Assembly (NCBI GenBank): GCA_022605405.1
Contig: JABYQQ010000013.1
Location: 62,001 to 126,000 of the forward strand
Source: Earliella scabrosa
Taxonomy: Eukaryota > Basidiomycota > Agaricomycetes > Polyporales > Polyporaceae
DNA: 64,000 bases
Direction: 5' to 3'
Part shown: positions 23,650 to 39,552 of the stretch, piece after piece
How positions within the stretch are numbered: the first letter of the stretch is position 1
Layout of the letters: the number at the start of each line of letters is the position of its first letter
Program-made: the position numbers and the translations under genes
Notes under the pieces: generated by a model
Seen by the model: only the letters and a program-made list of their open reading frames with translations
Told to the model about the DNA's origin: nothing
Database searches by the model: none

Positions 23650-26047
23650 GTTTGATGGGTCTCACATCGCCATTACTATTGCTGGATAGACAGACACACC
23701 CGGCTGGGAACAATGGCGGGTGCGTCGTGGCCCGTCCAGACTCCAGGCTGTACATATCAGTCTTCTTCGTTGACTTCCGTGGGACGTCGCTCGTGCTCAT
23801 ACGTACTGTACAGTATATTTTCTCGCCGTGCCGTGATCCCACCGCCCGGAGATACATCTATGGGTTATAGAAATCATCATCTTATGTCCGGTGCAGGACA
23901 ACGTGCCCGCGCTCCCCGACGAGCACTCAAGTGATGATCCGACCTCATTTCGCTACGGTCGCCTGGGCTTCTCGCGCGACACACCCACCTCGGTGATTAC
24001 ATACGGGTGCTGATTGGAACATTCCTCCGCTCGAATTTGAGGCTGACGCGAGGCGCAACAAGGTTATTGGTCGGCCCCATCAAATCTCGACTTCCATCGC
24101 GGGCGACGAGGGTGATGGGCGGCGCGTGGCCCATCTTGCCACGAATCTGAACTAGTCAGATCTCTCTGATTACCGGCGGCACCTAGCCGACAGGGAGCCA
24201 AGTGAGGCCAAGTCTCTGCGTCGACGGAGCTCTGGAATCTGGATGGATCGTTTACGCCATGTTGATGTACCACCGACGTCGGCGGCGCACACATGGAAAC
24301 GCTGGAAAACCAGGATTGGATCCGATCGGTGAGTTCATCTCGCTCATGCGCTCTTCACTCGAACGATCATCCTGCGATGTGATTCGGAGGCATGACAGCG
24401 CGCTTACGCGCACGAACAGATGACCGTGATGCATCCTGTGCTTGTGCACGGTCCATGCAATCCGCGAGGAGGTGAAACAAAGACATGGAATGTTGGGGCA
24501 CACTTGGACGTCGATGGACCGTGAATCGCTTCCGATACGCGCGTTCTGAGAATGACCTCCTAGACCTGGTCTTCAGCGGAGTCGCCTCGTCCAAGTCGGT
24601 TGCAATGGGCCATTCGACGCGCATGGTGCAGTGATGACCGATGCGGTACCCAGTGCTCACTAACATCTGCATAAGTAGCGCGAGAACGTGTTGTAGAACT
24701 TGATTGATATCAAGGCCCCGCCGACGCTCACATCACAATCCCTTCCAGCAGTGGACCCGAGCCCATGATAATACCACGCGAAACACGAGTAAGTGCTTAC
24801 ATTGACTTCTGCAAACCGGCTCCGTGCATGTAGGCTGCTGCCGGATCGCCCGACGGGGACGATCCTTGTCAGCTGATCTCGAGGAAAGTCGGTACAGGCA
24901 TCCGCACTACCCACGCGCGGCTGCATATGGCCGCCATGGCGCCCTAATAACGACACGCGTTCCATATCGCACCACTCTTTTTTGCAGGCCATGTGCATTT
25001 CACCTTCACAGGTTTGCCGGTGTCGTGTCGAGGTCCGAAGAAGGCTTTCCAACGACCGAAGTGCACGGCTCCCGCCCCTCACCCCCATCTTCAACTCCAT
25101 GCAATGCCCCCCGACTACGTACACGATCGTGGGCGCGTGAGTGCCACCTGACGATACTGTACACCACGCGATGGAAGCCTGTCTGGTGCACGTGGTGGCA
25201 AGGGCTCGTGCCGTCATCCGCGCACACAGAGCGATGTTTCTACACGACCCTTGAGCCGCGCGTTTCCGATGGATCTTCCCAGCAAGTACTACTTACTACG
25301 AGTACTTGGTGCCATGCGTACACATGCATGGATGCAACTAGCTGAGCGGCGCTGAGATCGCGTGGTTGGGGACTTCAAGTTGTCAACTTGCAAGTTACTT
25401 ATCTGCACTAGCATACGCTCATCGCAGCATATGAAAATAAGAACAAAGCCAGTTACTTCAACTGTCGCCTAGCCATGTGTGATCGATGTACCCTTACTCC
25501 TTGTACGAGTATGGGAGGAAATGGGCGCCAATTCCTGGCATCCAAATGGTTGAGTGCATGTGTGTGACTCCCCTCAATCATGCAACTTGTGCACACTAGC
25601 AAGTGGTCGATAGGAAGCTAATCTTGATTGTGTCACTGGTGTGTGCCATATTAGCCCAATGAAAAGTTAGAAAAAGTTGCCCTGGGCGATGATCGAACTA
25701 GCGACCACCACCAACCGATCCTGAGTTTGCTGGCCTCCCGAAGGGCCGCGCCTTTACAGTCGGGGCCGTAACCACTCAGCCACAGGGTTTACATTTGCGC
25801 AAAGTGCTTTAAAACCATATCGTATCAAAAAAAGTCACTCGTTACGCCAACCTGATGACAAACCAAGTACTGTCTACATACAAACATGTTGCTCTATGTT
25901 CACTGACAGCTCACAGCTCACGACGCTGTCGGCGCGCCATGGTAAGTTTGCAGGATCCTGGGAGCCATCAGCCCCGTCCCCTTGTGATCATTACAAGCCA
26001 TTACAGTGTCCCTATAACAAGTAGATATCTGTATCTATCGTTCGCAT
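23650..26047. other. 2.4 kb intergenic stretch with a tRNA-derived element
   Basis: Between the carrier stop and the Ca2+-ATPase stop I see no gene. Composition falls in GC content towards 25.4-25.9 kb. It contains a 13 bp palindrome (AAGTTG-T-CAACTT, near 25376) and the SINE-like element described separately. The remaining open frames are short and unsupported. Confidence 0.45.
25671..25788 (-). repeat. tRNA-derived Pol III element (SINE or tRNA pseudogene)
   Basis: Read on the minus strand it starts with ACCCTG, then TGGCTGAGTGG, a good match to the Pol III A box, and TACGGC, which can close a D arm. Further on GTTCGATCA resembles a B box, and CCAGGGC can pair with the 5' end like an acceptor stem. 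A TTTTT terminator follows at once (25671-25675). The T stem has mismatches and the anticodon region holds an extra segment with GGCGCGGCCCT. A clean isoacceptor cannot be assigned, so a tRNA-derived SINE or pseudogene fits better than a working tRNA. A related piece lies at 57.4 kb. Confidence 0.6.
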
Positions 26048-29596
<3,549 letters not shown>

Positions 29597-30567
29597 GTCG
29601 CCAGACCGAAAGCTCTATGTGCAAGAGAGCAGAAGGTGGAGGAAGTAGAATATGTGCCGGAGGAGAAACAGAGTAGTGGGCGCGGCCTGGAACTTTTGGA
29701 GAGAAGGTCCCTTGACGGAGGCGCTGGTATATGAGCAGACGCCCGCGCTTAGCTGACGTGGCGCATTCCCGGACGGAGCGAGCTCCGGGTTCACAGCATC
29801 TCACCTCGGTGGGGAAACCACCGCTTTCCAGCATGTTCTAATCCTTCGCATGAGAGACCGTCTCGACAGTTTGCTCTCCACGCACCCGTGTTTGACAGTG
29901 CCTGAGTAACGTTTCGTGCGACTCGCGGTACAGATGGGTCGCCCGTGGGCATGGGCACAGGAACAGCATGGATCAACCTGTTGGACGCAACGAAAGCCCC
30001 ACGTCCGTGTGTAAAACTTTGTTTGCGCTAAGGAACCTCCGTGGCCTCGTGACGCATTCGGTCTCCCACAAACCACCAAAATTTACCGCAGAGGACTTTT
30101 TCGGACGTGGGACGAGTACCGAGCCAGTGAACGACCAATACACTCGCATCCATTCTGCCCACGGTCAACATTACTGACATTTATACACACAGCGAGACAA
30201 CGTAGAACGTGAATCTATACATGACATAGACGTGAGAGGGGAGAACAATACAGAATACAGCGCACTGATAGAGAGAGGGCCGCCTGGAAGCGGAACCTGG
30301 CGTGCGACAACCTTGCGGTAGATGTGTCCTGACAGCCAAGTGCAGAATCATCATCAAGAATAGCTGCAGAGGCAAAGAGCAACGATGTAAAAGAGCGAAT
30401 GTCCGTGGAGGTGGGCGAAAAGACAGACGATTATAGGTCTAGAGGGACTTGCACCGCACCACTGGATCAGTCACCGATCAGCGTGGAATCCCGCCACTCA
30501 GTGAGTGTGAACTTACGTGCGAGATAGAGTGGAGTAGTGTACATGACCGAGACGGTAATGAATACGA
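29597..30567. promoter_or_regulatory. Ca2+-ATPase upstream region with CDRE-like site
   Basis: The 970 bp between the Ca2+ pump start and the SIP5 stop holds the pump promoter and the SIP5 3' UTR. GTGGCGCA at 29758-29765 fits GNGGC(G/T)CA, the calcineurin-dependent response element of Crz1-type factors, about 165 bp before the start. No gene is supported in the rest. Confidence 0.35.
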
Positions 30568-32585
30568 TCAGTTGGTAGCGGGTGCACCGGGTTCATCTCC
30601 CGTGGCGGGCGTTGGCGATACGCCGGGGCGCAGTAATGGCTTGTCCCCTGTCGATTCGGGTGAGGAGGGGAGGACGTCGTAGGAGGATGGCGCAGCTGAG
30701 GAAGCGAACGATGGGGGATGTTCCAGCGCTGGTCGTTCCACGGCGGGGTCATTTGAGGATGAGTCGGAAACTTCAGGCTCACCCGCTAAGACGACAGGTG
30801 GAGGTATTTGAGCAGCCGCAACTTCCTCGACAGTTGAAGCGGAAGCCGGTCCGGCCACCGTCGCCTCAGTCTCTGCCAATGGATCTGACGGCTCACGCTC
30901 CGGGCTAGGACTAGCGACAGCACTGGCGGTCGATGTAGCACTGAGTACCGCAGCGCTGATGGCCCCATACTGTGACGTTGGGGTAGATCGTCCACTACGT
31001 CGACCGCGGTGCGAACCGCCACCAACTGGGTCCGACGGCGGAGTGAGGTGACCCGAGGGGCTCGTAGAGGAGGTGCGTGCATGGCTAGACGTTGATGTTC
31101 GAGAGCGGGAGATGGAATCACCATCGCCTACAGGCTGCAGTTGCGGCGTGGGCTCGCTGGATGTAATCTGGGTCACTGTGGATGGAGCACCAGTTTGAGA
31201 CTGTCCCGGTCGGTCTTCAGAGGGCCTATCCTGGGTATCTGAGGCATCACTGGCCGCAGACGCCGCCGCAGCTTCTGCCTCCTCCTTCTGCCTCTTCTCC
31301 TCCTCCTCCTTCTGTCGCCGTTGTTGGGCTTCATGCTCGAGTAGCGAAAGCCGCATGGCCTCCATAACCATGAGCTATATATGGCCTCAGTCAGGGTGTT
31401 TGTTACCTTGCCACTACAAGGACGTACCTCCTCCAGATCCTGGCCACCCAAACCGACTGACCCGAGGAACTGATTGATGTCCTGGTTCTGTTGTCTTCTC
31501 CGTCGCCGACTTCCTCGGTCACCGCTGCCCTCCGCGCCATCGAGACCGCCCTCCTCCGCGGGAATCGCGTGCACACGACCACTCGTAACCCCAACAGGAA
31601 TGAGCCGGTCGCCAACTTGACGCATAATGATGCGTCTGTTTGCGCGCCGAGCAACAGCAGCGCGTACCGCCGCCAGTTTGGCTTCCCAATCGGGGTGAAT
31701 GTGGTCTTCGACCATGTGAGCTCTTGGCGAAGTAAACCACAACGCGTACAAACTCACCGACAGTGACCACTTCAGGATCGTTGTGTCCAAAGCTCTTTCT
31801 CCGGCGCTTCATTGAAGGGTTAGCGGCAGCGTCTGATGTTGCCTTCGGTGAGTCAGGCCATGATGGCGGCGTCTGCGATTACGAAGCCAACACGTCCCCA
31901 ATCAGTTGGGACGGGGTCAAGGTCGAAGTGCGATGGTAGACGTACCGCCCCCTCGCTCCCAAGCCCAGCCCGCCACGGTGGAGGCGTGTAGACAACACCA
32001 AAGTTCTCCTGGACGCAATATGGACAAGCTGCGGGCTCTGAGACAACATGCGTGGTCGTTGGTTCGACTCTCTTGATCTGTACGAAGCACTCCGTGCATA
32101 TAGCTTGGTCACAACATCGTGAACGGTTGATGTTGGGTGGATAATACTACGCGCCCGTGTACTTGCATGAACAGGGCAAAACACATGAACATCGAGACAT
32201 CGAGACGTACCAGAAAGCATATTGGACACTCTACAGCCCCGCGGTATATCGCAGCCTCAGGGTGGCGAACAGGCTCTTTCGCGGCACTGGGCCGTTTGGC
32301 ATGACCCTTGGCGGAAACAGAACTGACTGAGTCGGCGCGAGAGGACTCGCCGCCTTCCGGTTCTGGAGGGTCCTTGCGCGCAGCGAGAATCTGGTCGTCA
32401 TCCCAACTCTCGTCGTAGTCCTCCAGCGGGCGATAGAACGGGGCGAGCTTGCGGTCGATTATGAGCTGCGTCACTATCGTCTGATTCCAGTCTCGTGGTC
32501 CGGTGTAGATGCCCTGTGGAGTAAGATATCCGAAGTCGACCGTCTCTTCATGGTGCCCACGGCCGGAGGAGGCACTGTTGCCCAT
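30568..32585 (-). CDS. SIP5: SIP5-like RING protein
   Basis: Starts [10 protein letters not shown], a good N-myristoylation context (Gly2, Ser6). Then [19 protein letters not shown], the conserved Sip5 N-block, followed by [14 protein letters not shown]. An atypical RING-like zinc finger begins [20 protein letters not shown], continues with CTECF and ends CPYC. Next comes [15 protein letters not shown], also conserved. The middle helix region [20 protein letters not shown] resembles a UIM-like helix. The long C-terminal part is low-complexity Ser/Pro/Thr. In S. cerevisiae, Sip5 binds Snf1 kinase and Glc7 phosphatase; biochemical action as a ubiquitin ligase is inference. Five exons. The stop at 30568 follows a frame that stays open through the low-complexity tail. 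Confidence 0.82.
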
Positions 32586-32953
32586 CGTGAGAGGAGAGAG
32601 GCGTGCCGAGGCGAGCTGTAGTCGTTGAAGAGGACAAGAGACGGTGCCAGGACAGAAAGACACCGCCAGGTGCAGGCTGCCGTCACAAACCGGTGACGCC
32701 GTCGCCGCCGACGCGGGGGCATCTCGGCCAACCCCGTCGAACGTCTGTGACACCCCGCCTTTAGCCTTTTCTCTTCCCAACATCCCTGGTATTCGCCTCC
32801 AAGCGTATGGGCGGTAGCGCAGATACCCAGTGAATAATGCGCCGTCATTACCGAGCCGTGAAAACTGCGACTCATGGCTAGGGTTTTGTTTCGAAGACTT
32901 AAAGTCACTCTCCGTGACCGAGTAAGCCTGATTGGTGTGACTCGGTCGGTTAC

Positions 32954-33297
32954 TCAGCTCGCCAAGAAGCCCGGCCGACCAACGTCCCGTTCTACAATCC
33001 CCAAACTTTCAAATTCTAGCGCGTCCTTCATGTTGACAACGAATCCCAATGAGTCCTGTATCTTCCGCGCCTCATCGCTCAGAGTTGCATAAGCTTCAGC
33101 ACCCCAGGTCTCGAGCTTGGACCCACTAGTTGCCCCGAACGCCAACGGACATTCGGACTTCGCTGGCATGGTTAGTCATTAGACTCACCAAACATGCAGC
33201 CACTACTCATCTGTGTCGACGAGTTTCCGCCGCAGGCAGATCCGGTGCTTGGATGCGCCGGCGCGTCTGCGTTGGCTTGCAGTACTGTGGACTCTGC
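32954..33297 (-). CDS. Hypothetical small protein, structure uncertain
   Basis: A minus-strand frame has believable codon use and protein-like content, with AKSECPLAFGATSGSKLETW near its middle and ending DVGRPGFLAS. Upstream, the frame with ADAPAHPSTGSACGGNSSTQ would join it only through a 26-nt intron (about 33149-33174) with perfect GTGAGT donor, CTAAC branch-like site and CAG acceptor. The upstream frame is itself closed by an in-frame TGA at 33298-33300, so a true start is missing unless another exon exists near 33.4-33.5 kb. It may be a decayed gene. No family recognised. Confidence 0.3.
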
Positions 33298-34085
33298 TCA
33301 TCCCGAGCCCGGCGGCGGCGCGGTCTCCTTCGCGGCTTCATCATGTTTCGTGCGTTCACTAAGTATGTACCACTAACGTCACTTCACGGCGATCCTCTCG
33401 CCGTAGTGGGAAACAAACACGTATGGATTCTCGTTCAGCCAGCTGCTTTGCTATCGAACGTTGTATCATCTCGATTCCGAGTCATGGACTACATTTCCCG
33501 ACAGACGATCCAAGCAGCTCAGGTATACTCGTACCTACATTGGGCAGGGTTATATGGACACCCCAGCAACATCCCCGAAGATCTCAAGACTCAATGTGCA
33601 TTAATGGTCCTCCAGCATGACCGGATCTTGCGTCTTTACGTGACATAGGAAGCGAGAGCGGCCCCGCCCCCCGCCCTCCTGCCCGACCAATCGCCCCCCT
33701 CCGCTCTTTCTAACGAAGGCGTTCCGGTGCCGCACATGGACATCGTGTTCAACGGCAAGCAGCCCGCTGTATGTGATGCGGTCCGGACATCGCCTCGACC
33801 CTTCCCCGCACAACCGTAAGCGAATATCCGATGTCCAGACCCTGCACGAGCGATCGGCCTATATAACAAACCTCGTCCCACCCCACTTGTCATTCCCGCC
33901 CCATCCGACCTCGGAGCGTCGACATCGTCACCCACTCATTCGTCTACGTCTGCGTCCTCGTCTTCCTCGTCCCTTGCCGCACCTCGTCGCTCTTTACTTG
34001 CTCTCCCTCGCTCTCCTGCTCTCGCCGCACTCTCCCACTCGCACTCGCACACACTCTCTACAACCTAGAACTTCTCGCCACCAAA
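33298..34085. other. Upstream region of the first barrel-protein gene
   Basis: No secure gene. Possible 5' exons of the small hypothetical gene may lie near 33.4-33.5 kb on the minus strand. From 33.85 kb on, the plus strand becomes strongly pyrimidine-rich, ending in an ACCAAAATG start context: the likely promoter and 5' UTR of the following gene. Confidence 0.4.
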
Positions 34086-34680
34086 ATGTCCAACTACGGC
34101 CGCTCTCTGCTCCTTGCGATCTTCAACTTCCTTGCTTTGTGCAGCACTCTCGCGCTCGCCGCCCCCATCCAAGGGTCGTACGACCTCGCTGTGCGCCAGC
34201 CGAAAGACACTATCGTCATGGACAAGCGGTACGATGATGCTCGCTTCACGTACTATGACGCCGGTGAGAACGCATGCGGCGGGTGGGATTCCAACACGGA
34301 CTATGTGAGTTCAGCGTTGTCAGCCGCTAGCAGTGTCGTACTCACAAGTCGTAACTATGACAGGTGATCGCGCTCAGCCCCGAGGTAAAGGGCATACGTT
34401 ACATACGACCTGGACAAGGCTGACGGGTGTGGTAGCTGTACGAAAACGGGAAACACTGCTGGAAGAGCGTCACTGTCCAGTACAACGGCAAGCAGGTCCA
34501 GGCCAAGGTTACCGACGAGGTAGGTGTCCGGCTGTCATCCTGTCCTCGGGTAAGAAGGTACTGAGTGACTCGTAGTGCCCGGGTTGCACTGGTGCTCAAG
34601 CTGACCTCTCTCGTCCGCTGTTCGCGAACCTGGAGAATCTGGACAGGGGTGTCATCTACGGCCAGTGGTGGTTCAACTGA
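34086..34680 (+). CDS. Secreted double-psi beta-barrel protein (RlpA/expansin-like), paralogue 1
   Basis: A signal peptide (hydrophobic LLLAIFNFLALCSTLALAA) is followed by a short propeptide ending MDKR, a Kex2-type site. The mature protein begins YDDARFTYYDAGENACGGW. Introns follow codons for DY, PE and DE, splitting the domain at VIALSPE and before CPGC. The DPBB signature DECPGC, then QADLSRPLF and a final GQWWFN complete the domain. About 140 residues with no tail, so this is the minimal member of the array. Such fungal proteins resemble barwin/expansin-type folds and often act on or bind cell-wall polysaccharide. No catalytic activity can be read from the sequence. Four paralogues lie within 12.3 kb. 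Confidence 0.87.
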
Positions 34681-36084
34681 TTGCCACCCACCCGCCTTCA
34701 GTCTGGGTGTCATCCAATTCGCGTTTGCACCCCTTGGTCTATTTATCAGCCTTGGTTTCCGCTGCCCACTCGCTAGTGGCCGTCGTTCGTTATTTGCTAG
34801 AATCCCTGTAGAGCCTTACTCACTGGACAGCTCTGTCTGGACACGAGGTGGCTCGCGATTCGTCTACCTTACCGCATGTGTTATTGCTCACAACGCTGTA
34901 TCATGGTACGGCTGTAATCCTCACCGCTATGATACGTAGTGTATAATGATGTGCAGTACAATCGATTATTTGCTGTCGATCGTGTCTGCCGGCGGCTGAA
35001 GCGTGTCAGGAGACAGCAACGAAAGATGACATTGAGGGATGCATACATTCCTGTGACTGCTAAGTATGGTACAGATGACGTGCTGGCGGACGGGCAGCGA
35101 AAAACCTATTTTCGTGAGCCGTCTGCCCACACGGGCTTCTGGGAATCTGGGTCGTTCAACTGTCGCAATAGCCGATCAGCTGCTGCGCATGCCGAGTCTC
35201 GGATACAGGGAGAGGATTATAAGGATGGGACAGACACGCACCTGCGCAGTCTCCTGCTGTTTTGTCGCATTCTCCCTCGCCAGCCTCGCTGCACGGTTCG
35301 CATCCACCTTTCTGCGCAGATCTGGTGACATGGCCTGCACGACGGAAGTGGATCGGTCAGTCAATCAATCGAAGGCGTCCACCGCTGATGACCGGTTGCC
35401 CGCCGAGTTGAAAGCCGCCGTAGATGAGCCTCACTTGGTTCGCATGGCTCTCTTCTGGCAGTCACGGTGTACACAGCAACGGTGCGTGGGAGACCGAGAA
35501 GGTTGCATGGGAAGACTTACAGCGTAGGTCTGTTCTGGTGTTGGCACCGTTGCTGAAGACGTGTCGCGCAGAGAGAGTGCGCGTGAGGAATCCTGCACAC
35601 TCAGACATGGCAGGGCTGGCTCACCTTTCATGATGAAGTATCCGACCGCCATGACTATTCAGCAATGGAAAAGGAGAGGCAGGGGCAGTCAAACATAGAC
35701 ACAGAAGTTAGACGAAGGTACGTACTGCCTACGCTAGCCAGCGTGAGACGGACCCAGGGAAATTTCTGAGACATAGCCAGCAGGTCCGAGAGTCAGAACG
35801 TAGAGCAGACGAGAACTGGACGAGAAGCCAACGGTGGAACTTGGAAGTCGAGCACAAGTGACGTAGGCGCGCTAACGCGTCACGATGCGCGGTCACGTTC
35901 TCGAGAGATTGGCGGCCAGGCACGGCCGGGGACATGCCAAGATCGTCGTCCCCATCACCCATTTGTGTTCTCTCCGTCCTCAAAAGTATCCTATCCCTGA
36001 TCGTTTCTAAGTCCCCTTCTTTCCCCTATACCACCAGCACAAGAGCCTCAGGCCGCCGCCTGTCCCACCAGTCTTTACGCTGCT
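34681..36084. other. Intergenic between barrel-protein genes 1 and 2
   Basis: Open frames on both strands are short and lack recognisable content or consistent splice sites. The last 150 bp before the next gene is again pyrimidine-rich (CCATCACCC, TTCTTTCCCC). I see no RNA gene or mobile element. Confidence 0.45.
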
Positions 36085-37070
36085 ATGTTCGCCCGTCCTT
36101 TCCGTGCTACGCTCGTTTACCTGGCCCTGGCCTCCGCTCTTGTCTCCGCCAACGGCTCCCATGAGCACAGCGTCGGCCACCGTCACCACGCAATCAATAT
36201 CACCTCGCTCAACATTACTTCCCGCGACGTTCACCTTCAGAAGCGTTTCGACAATGCCCGCTATACTTTCTTCGCACCGGGTATCAACGCCTGCGGTTCG
36301 TTTGACCACGAATACGACTCTGTACGTACTTTCAGCAAGCCCGCAGTTCGACGGATGCTGACATTGACTCCAGATTGTCGCCCTGAACATTCACGTAAGT
36401 GACATGATGCAGATCTGTAAATTCAGTAATGCTGAAACCCACTGATTTAGCAATGGGAGGGCGGCTCGAACTGCTACAAGGAGATCACTGTGTCATACGA
36501 AGGCAGGTCCGCTAAGGCGCGAATTACCGACCAGGTATGTCTCCACTGCTGTATGCATCACCGCCCCCCCTGAGCAGTCACTCGCAGTGCCCGACCTGCC
36601 CATGGGGTGCTCTCGACCTCTCCCCTAGTCTCTTCCTCAAGCTCGTCCCCGGTGGCTTTGACCAGGGTGTGGCATACGGCAGCTGGCATTTTGGCGGCGA
36701 TGGCGGGCACGAGGAGGAACCAAAGCCCAAGCCCTCGCCTAAACCGAAGCCGAAGCCTGACCCTACCCCAGAGTGGAAGGAGGAGACGACGACCACGACG
36801 AAGAAGAAGAAGACTACCACTACCACCGAGGAAAAGCCGACGTCGACATCCTCCAAGTCCAAGTCCAAGTCCAAGACTAGTACGACTACCAGCAAGGAGA
36901 AGACCACCTCGTCGTCTTCGACCTCCTCCTCCTCGACCTCCTCCACGTCTACGGCTCCCACGGCGACGGTCACTTCGTTCCACAAGGGCAACATTAACTC
37001 GTTCAACCTCGCCCTCGTTCAGCTTGTCGAACTGAGCCAGGCCAACATGGCTGCTCGTGACGAAGCTTGA
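36085..37070 (+). CDS. Secreted double-psi beta-barrel protein, paralogue 2, with Lys/Thr/Ser-rich tail
   Basis: Signal peptide within MFARPFRATLVYLALASALV. The propeptide is His-rich, carries two NIT glycosylation-type sites and ends LQKR, a dibasic Kex2 site. The barrel starts FDNARYTFFAPGINACGSF. Three introns match paralogues 1 and 3: before IVALN, before QWEGG and before CPTCPWG. The domain ends GVAYGSWHF. The tail of about 120 residues begins with Lys-Pro repeats (KPKPSPKPKPKP), continues with long Thr and Ser runs and ends in a conserved segment NSFNLALVQLVELSQ. The tail resembles an O-glycosylated, basic wall-binding extension. It has no hydrophobic GPI-type end. Confidence 0.87.
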
Positions 37071-37861
37071 AGAAGCATGATAGTACATTTTGCGGCTACA
37101 TGGGCTTGCCTGTGTTTTGCCGTCTATATCATAATATGTACGTGGGTATGTTTGTGTGACATGATATACGGCGAATCTGTTGTCTTCAACCTGCCGGGTC
37201 GAGTTACCCCTCCTTTCTCGGTGTATTCAGATTGCGGCAGTCAATACACGTCGCTGGCAATGTAGTAGGAGCTTGCCAGCCGGCTACTCGATGAGGTTTG
37301 CAAGCCACGGTATGTGCAATGTGGTTACTCCAATCCAAGATTAGTACGCTTCCCCTGCCGCGTACCTTGTTCAACGATCGATGGTGCTGGGAGCCGGCGG
37401 AAGCATGGAATTCAAATCGAAGTACATGGTGCTGGAACTGTGAACGGCCGGTTGATCTCTAGCTGAACACACTTTCATACTGATCGATCACTCGTGAATC
37501 CACTGACATGGGCGTTGTACCAGCGCATCACTGAGCATTCAATATTCAATGTTCAACATGCGTCCCTGGGCTGTGCCGTTATACTTCAGGACTAGTTTGA
37601 CAGGCGTGCGCAGGGCGTGCGAAGCGAAGCAATGCAGACGCCGCCGACCATTTGACGCGTACGGTCTCATACGGTCTGCATCCAGGCACCAACGGCTTAT
37701 AATAAGAATATGAGCATCCCTAGCGACGACGTTCAAGTTGTCATATTAGCCCTCTTGTTCTCGTGTTGTCCCTACCATTGCTGATGATCCCTTCCCCCTC
37801 ACCCTGACAAGAGCCCCAGGCCTTGGCTAGCCTCTTCCTGTCCTTACACAGTCTCAGAGTC
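37071..37861. other. Intergenic between barrel-protein genes 2 and 3
   Basis: Less GC-rich than its neighbours. I find no gene or RNA. A pyrimidine-rich stretch just before 37862 resembles those before the other barrel-protein genes. Confidence 0.45.
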
Positions 37862-38818
37862 ATGTTCGCCTTCGCCACTCCTTTTCGTGCTACGCTCATT
37901 CTCTTCGCGCTGGCCTCAACTCTTGTTTCCGCCAACCCCAGCTCTCACGAGCACAACAAGCTCGAAGTAGGGCGTCGCCATCACGCCCTGAACCTCGTCG
38001 AACGCGACGCGCACCTCGAGAAGCGCTTCGACAACGCCCGCTTCACGCTCTTCGATGCCGGAGTCAACGCGTGCGGAGGTTTCGACCAACCGAACGACTT
38101 CGTACGTGCCTGCATAACCACATACGATGCGACGCAAGCCGCTCATTCGTGAACCTCCTGCAAGATCGTCGCCCTCAACACCCATGTTCGTGATTAGTCA
38201 CTGTGGCTGTCGATGACGGTCAAACTGAGCCTTACCGCAGCAATGGGATGGAGGCAAGCATTGCTTCGAGGACATCACCATCTCGTACAATGGAAAGACG
38301 CAAAAGGCCAAGATCACGGACATGGTGCGTCTTCACTGCCACCGCCGATACCCAAACCCAAAAGCCTTACCCGGTCCTCGGCTTGGCCTTGGCGTCCCCG
38401 ATGACGATAGTGCGTGGAATGTCCGTATGGCGCGATAGACTTTTCGCGCGGTCTCTTCATCCACATGGTTCCCGGCGGCGTGGACCAAGGCGTCGCGTAC
38501 GGCTCCTGGCATTACGGCGTGGAGGAGGAGGAAGAGCCCAAGCCAGCCCCGCCCCCGAAGCCCAAGACGACGACATCGACCAAGCACAGACCCTCAGCCA
38601 CGACCACGAAGGAGAAGCCCACCACGACGTCGTCGAAGGCGAGCTCCAAGACATCTACAAAGCCGAGCACGAAGATTTCTACTAGTACGACCAGCTCGTC
38701 CACCACTTCCGCCCCCACCGCGACCGTCACCTCGTTCGCACCCGGCAACCTGAACGAGTTTAACGTCGCTTTTCTTCAGCTCGTCGGCCTCGCGATGGCG
38801 ACGTCCACCGATGCGTAG
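37862..38818 (+). CDS. Secreted double-psi beta-barrel protein, paralogue 3
   Basis: Closest to paralogue 2: signal peptide with FRATLILFALASTLVSA, propeptide with RRHHALNLVERDAHLEKR ending in the Kex2-type site, and mature start FDNARFTLFDAGVNACGGF. Three introns at the same places (before IVALN, before QWDGG, before CVECPYG). The barrel motif is DMCVEC rather than DECPGC. The domain ends GVAYGSWHYG, followed by a Pro/Lys then Thr/Ser tail and the conserved end NEFNVAFLQLVGLAMA. Tandem duplication with paralogue 2 is the simplest origin. Start is the ATG at 37862, which opens directly into the signal peptide. Confidence 0.87.
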
Positions 38819-39552
38819 ACGTCATGGGAGTGTCCATTCCGCGCGGCATGTCACACAGTGTATGAACGCTACGCACGTCTGCTTCGATATGTGCCTCATG
38901 TACGTTCAGGCTGTTCGTAGCTGTATCAGTATCCACGCTGTGCAGCCAGGTGCGTGTTATCCCGGGTTTCGCGGATTCCATACACAAGGCATCCGCCCAA
39001 TAAGGCTCGTGTCCACCCAGGTCTATGTAACCACTACTCCATCCGCGTTGATCGCGCTTCCTTCGACATGTCCCTGAGAATCACGGCGACAGAATTCAGC
39101 CAGATCGCAGGTCAGCGAGATGTGCGTCTGCGCGTGCGACAATGGGCGGATGTTTCCAAGGCTGGTTTCGCTATCATTTGTCAGTCGCATGGCTGGTATG
39201 GAGCCTGCCTGAGCGTCAGCACAGTGGTCCACAGGTGCAGATGTCTGCTCCGATAATATACGATCGTGCCCTAGGTTGGTGACATCTAGATAGATCGCTA
39301 CAGTCAAAGCTCCTGGTAGCTATAGACAGTCGGCCGCAGGAGAAAAGCATGCCTGTCACACGTACTGCCAGTAGACCCTGCTCTCTAGACTACGTCCGGC
39401 GGACTCGCTCTTCTCCCTCGTCTTCTACAGCGGCTGAGCGCCAGGCTCAGTTAGCAAAACCGAACATCATCTCTAGCAGCGCTAGCGTAGCCAGACAGCG
39501 CGAAGAGTACAAACAGAAAGTAACGTGTATGTGTGCGAGATGAACCTCAGCG
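38819..39552. other. Intergenic, no gene seen
   Basis: Between the stop of barrel-protein gene 3 and the last codons assigned to the F-box-like gene I find no supported coding or RNA feature. Confidence 0.4.

Noticed and set aside
25680..25788. Functional tRNA-Tyr (anticodon GTA) with intron
   Set aside because: GACTGTAA resembles the Tyr anticodon loop, but the T stem is mismatched, position 26 would be missing and the variable region is far too long. A derived element fits better.
33130..33648. 172-codon plus-strand frame
   Set aside because: Lies opposite the better minus-strand coding-like piece. It lacks ATG-proximal context and conserved content.
36700..38720. GPI-anchored proteins (paralogues 2 and 3)
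   Set aside because: Ser/Thr-rich tails suggested this, but the C-termini are not a hydrophobic stretch preceded by a small-residue omega site.
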